This document shows positions 63,786 to 64,000 of a DNA stretch of 64,000 nt, in pieces. This DNA is from Salminus brasiliensis. Taxonomy: Eukaryota > Chordata > Actinopteri > Characiformes > Bryconidae. The stretch's first letter is position 1. Every line of letters begins with the position of its first letter. The stretch spans positions 28,850,625 to 28,914,624 of the forward strand of contig NC_132894.1 in the NCBI RefSeq assembly GCF_030463535.1, read 5' to 3'. Position numbers and translations under genes: made by a program. The notes beneath the pieces are model-generated. The model made no database searches and was not told the origin of the DNA. It worked only from the letters and a program-made list of their open reading frames with translations.

Positions 63786-64000
63786 TTTTTTTTTTTTTTT
63801 TTTGACAATCGAAAATCATAAAGGAAATGTAATTTAATAATTAATCTTTTTACATTTTTAAATTAATATTTATTTATTTTTTTAGTAATATGATATTTTT
63901 GACCGTGCCAGTCGACGAATAAGGCACGGCTATAATACGTTTAAAAACATATAGATTTATAGCTATCCTAATAAACATGAAAAATACAAAAATAGTAATA

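Overview
The window is vertebrate nuclear DNA. It carries three complete, intron-rich protein genes, all with GT..AG introns, set in AT-rich sequence full of microsatellites, tRNA-derived SINEs, Tc1-like remnants and small inverted-repeat elements. The proteins and the repeats (SINE tails with a GTAAGTCGCTCTGG-type 3' end, decayed Tc1 copies) point to a teleost, probably an ostariophysan. The species cannot be fixed from the sequence.

Layout. (1) Minus strand, 3041-10796: a beta-carotene 15,15'-dioxygenase gene (bco1 or its teleost paralogue bco1l), 11 coding exons, 531 residues, all four iron-binding histidines present. (2) Plus strand, 17608-46906: a polycystin-1-like-2 gene (pkd1l2 type), 41 coding exons, 2518 residues. 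It runs signal peptide, C-type lectin, SUEL lectin, PKD, REJ-like region, GAIN/GPS, PLAT, multi-pass polycystin channel. (3) Minus strand, 50568-63584: importin-7 (ipo7), 25 coding exons, 1039 residues. I assembled the exons by hand. In each gene all exon phases agree and the total is divisible by three.

bco1 and pkd1l2 are head to head, as PKD1L2 and BCO1 are on human chromosome 16q23. ipo7 lies tail to tail with pkd1l2; in human IPO7 is on chromosome 11, so that junction is not shared with human. Introns 6 and 11 of ipo7 each hold a copy of an H/ACA-box RNA in the host's orientation. Human IPO7 hosts SNORA23, so these are best read as a duplicated SNORA23. The ipo7 promoter carries a ZNF143/THAP11-type element beside ETS and E2F sites. 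The bco1 upstream region carries a perfect TTACGTAA (D-box/PAR-bZIP) palindrome.

The remaining intergenic DNA (1-2850, 10810-17600, 46907-49540) contains repeats and decayed transposons and no gene I can support. The three genes have no evident joint function: retinal production from carotenoid, a lectin-bearing adhesion receptor/channel, and nuclear import. I found no undescribed multi-gene system. The most useful non-obvious items are the two intronic snoRNA copies, the intact pkd1l2 reading frame, the promoter elements, and a SINE that abuts a pkd1l2 splice acceptor.
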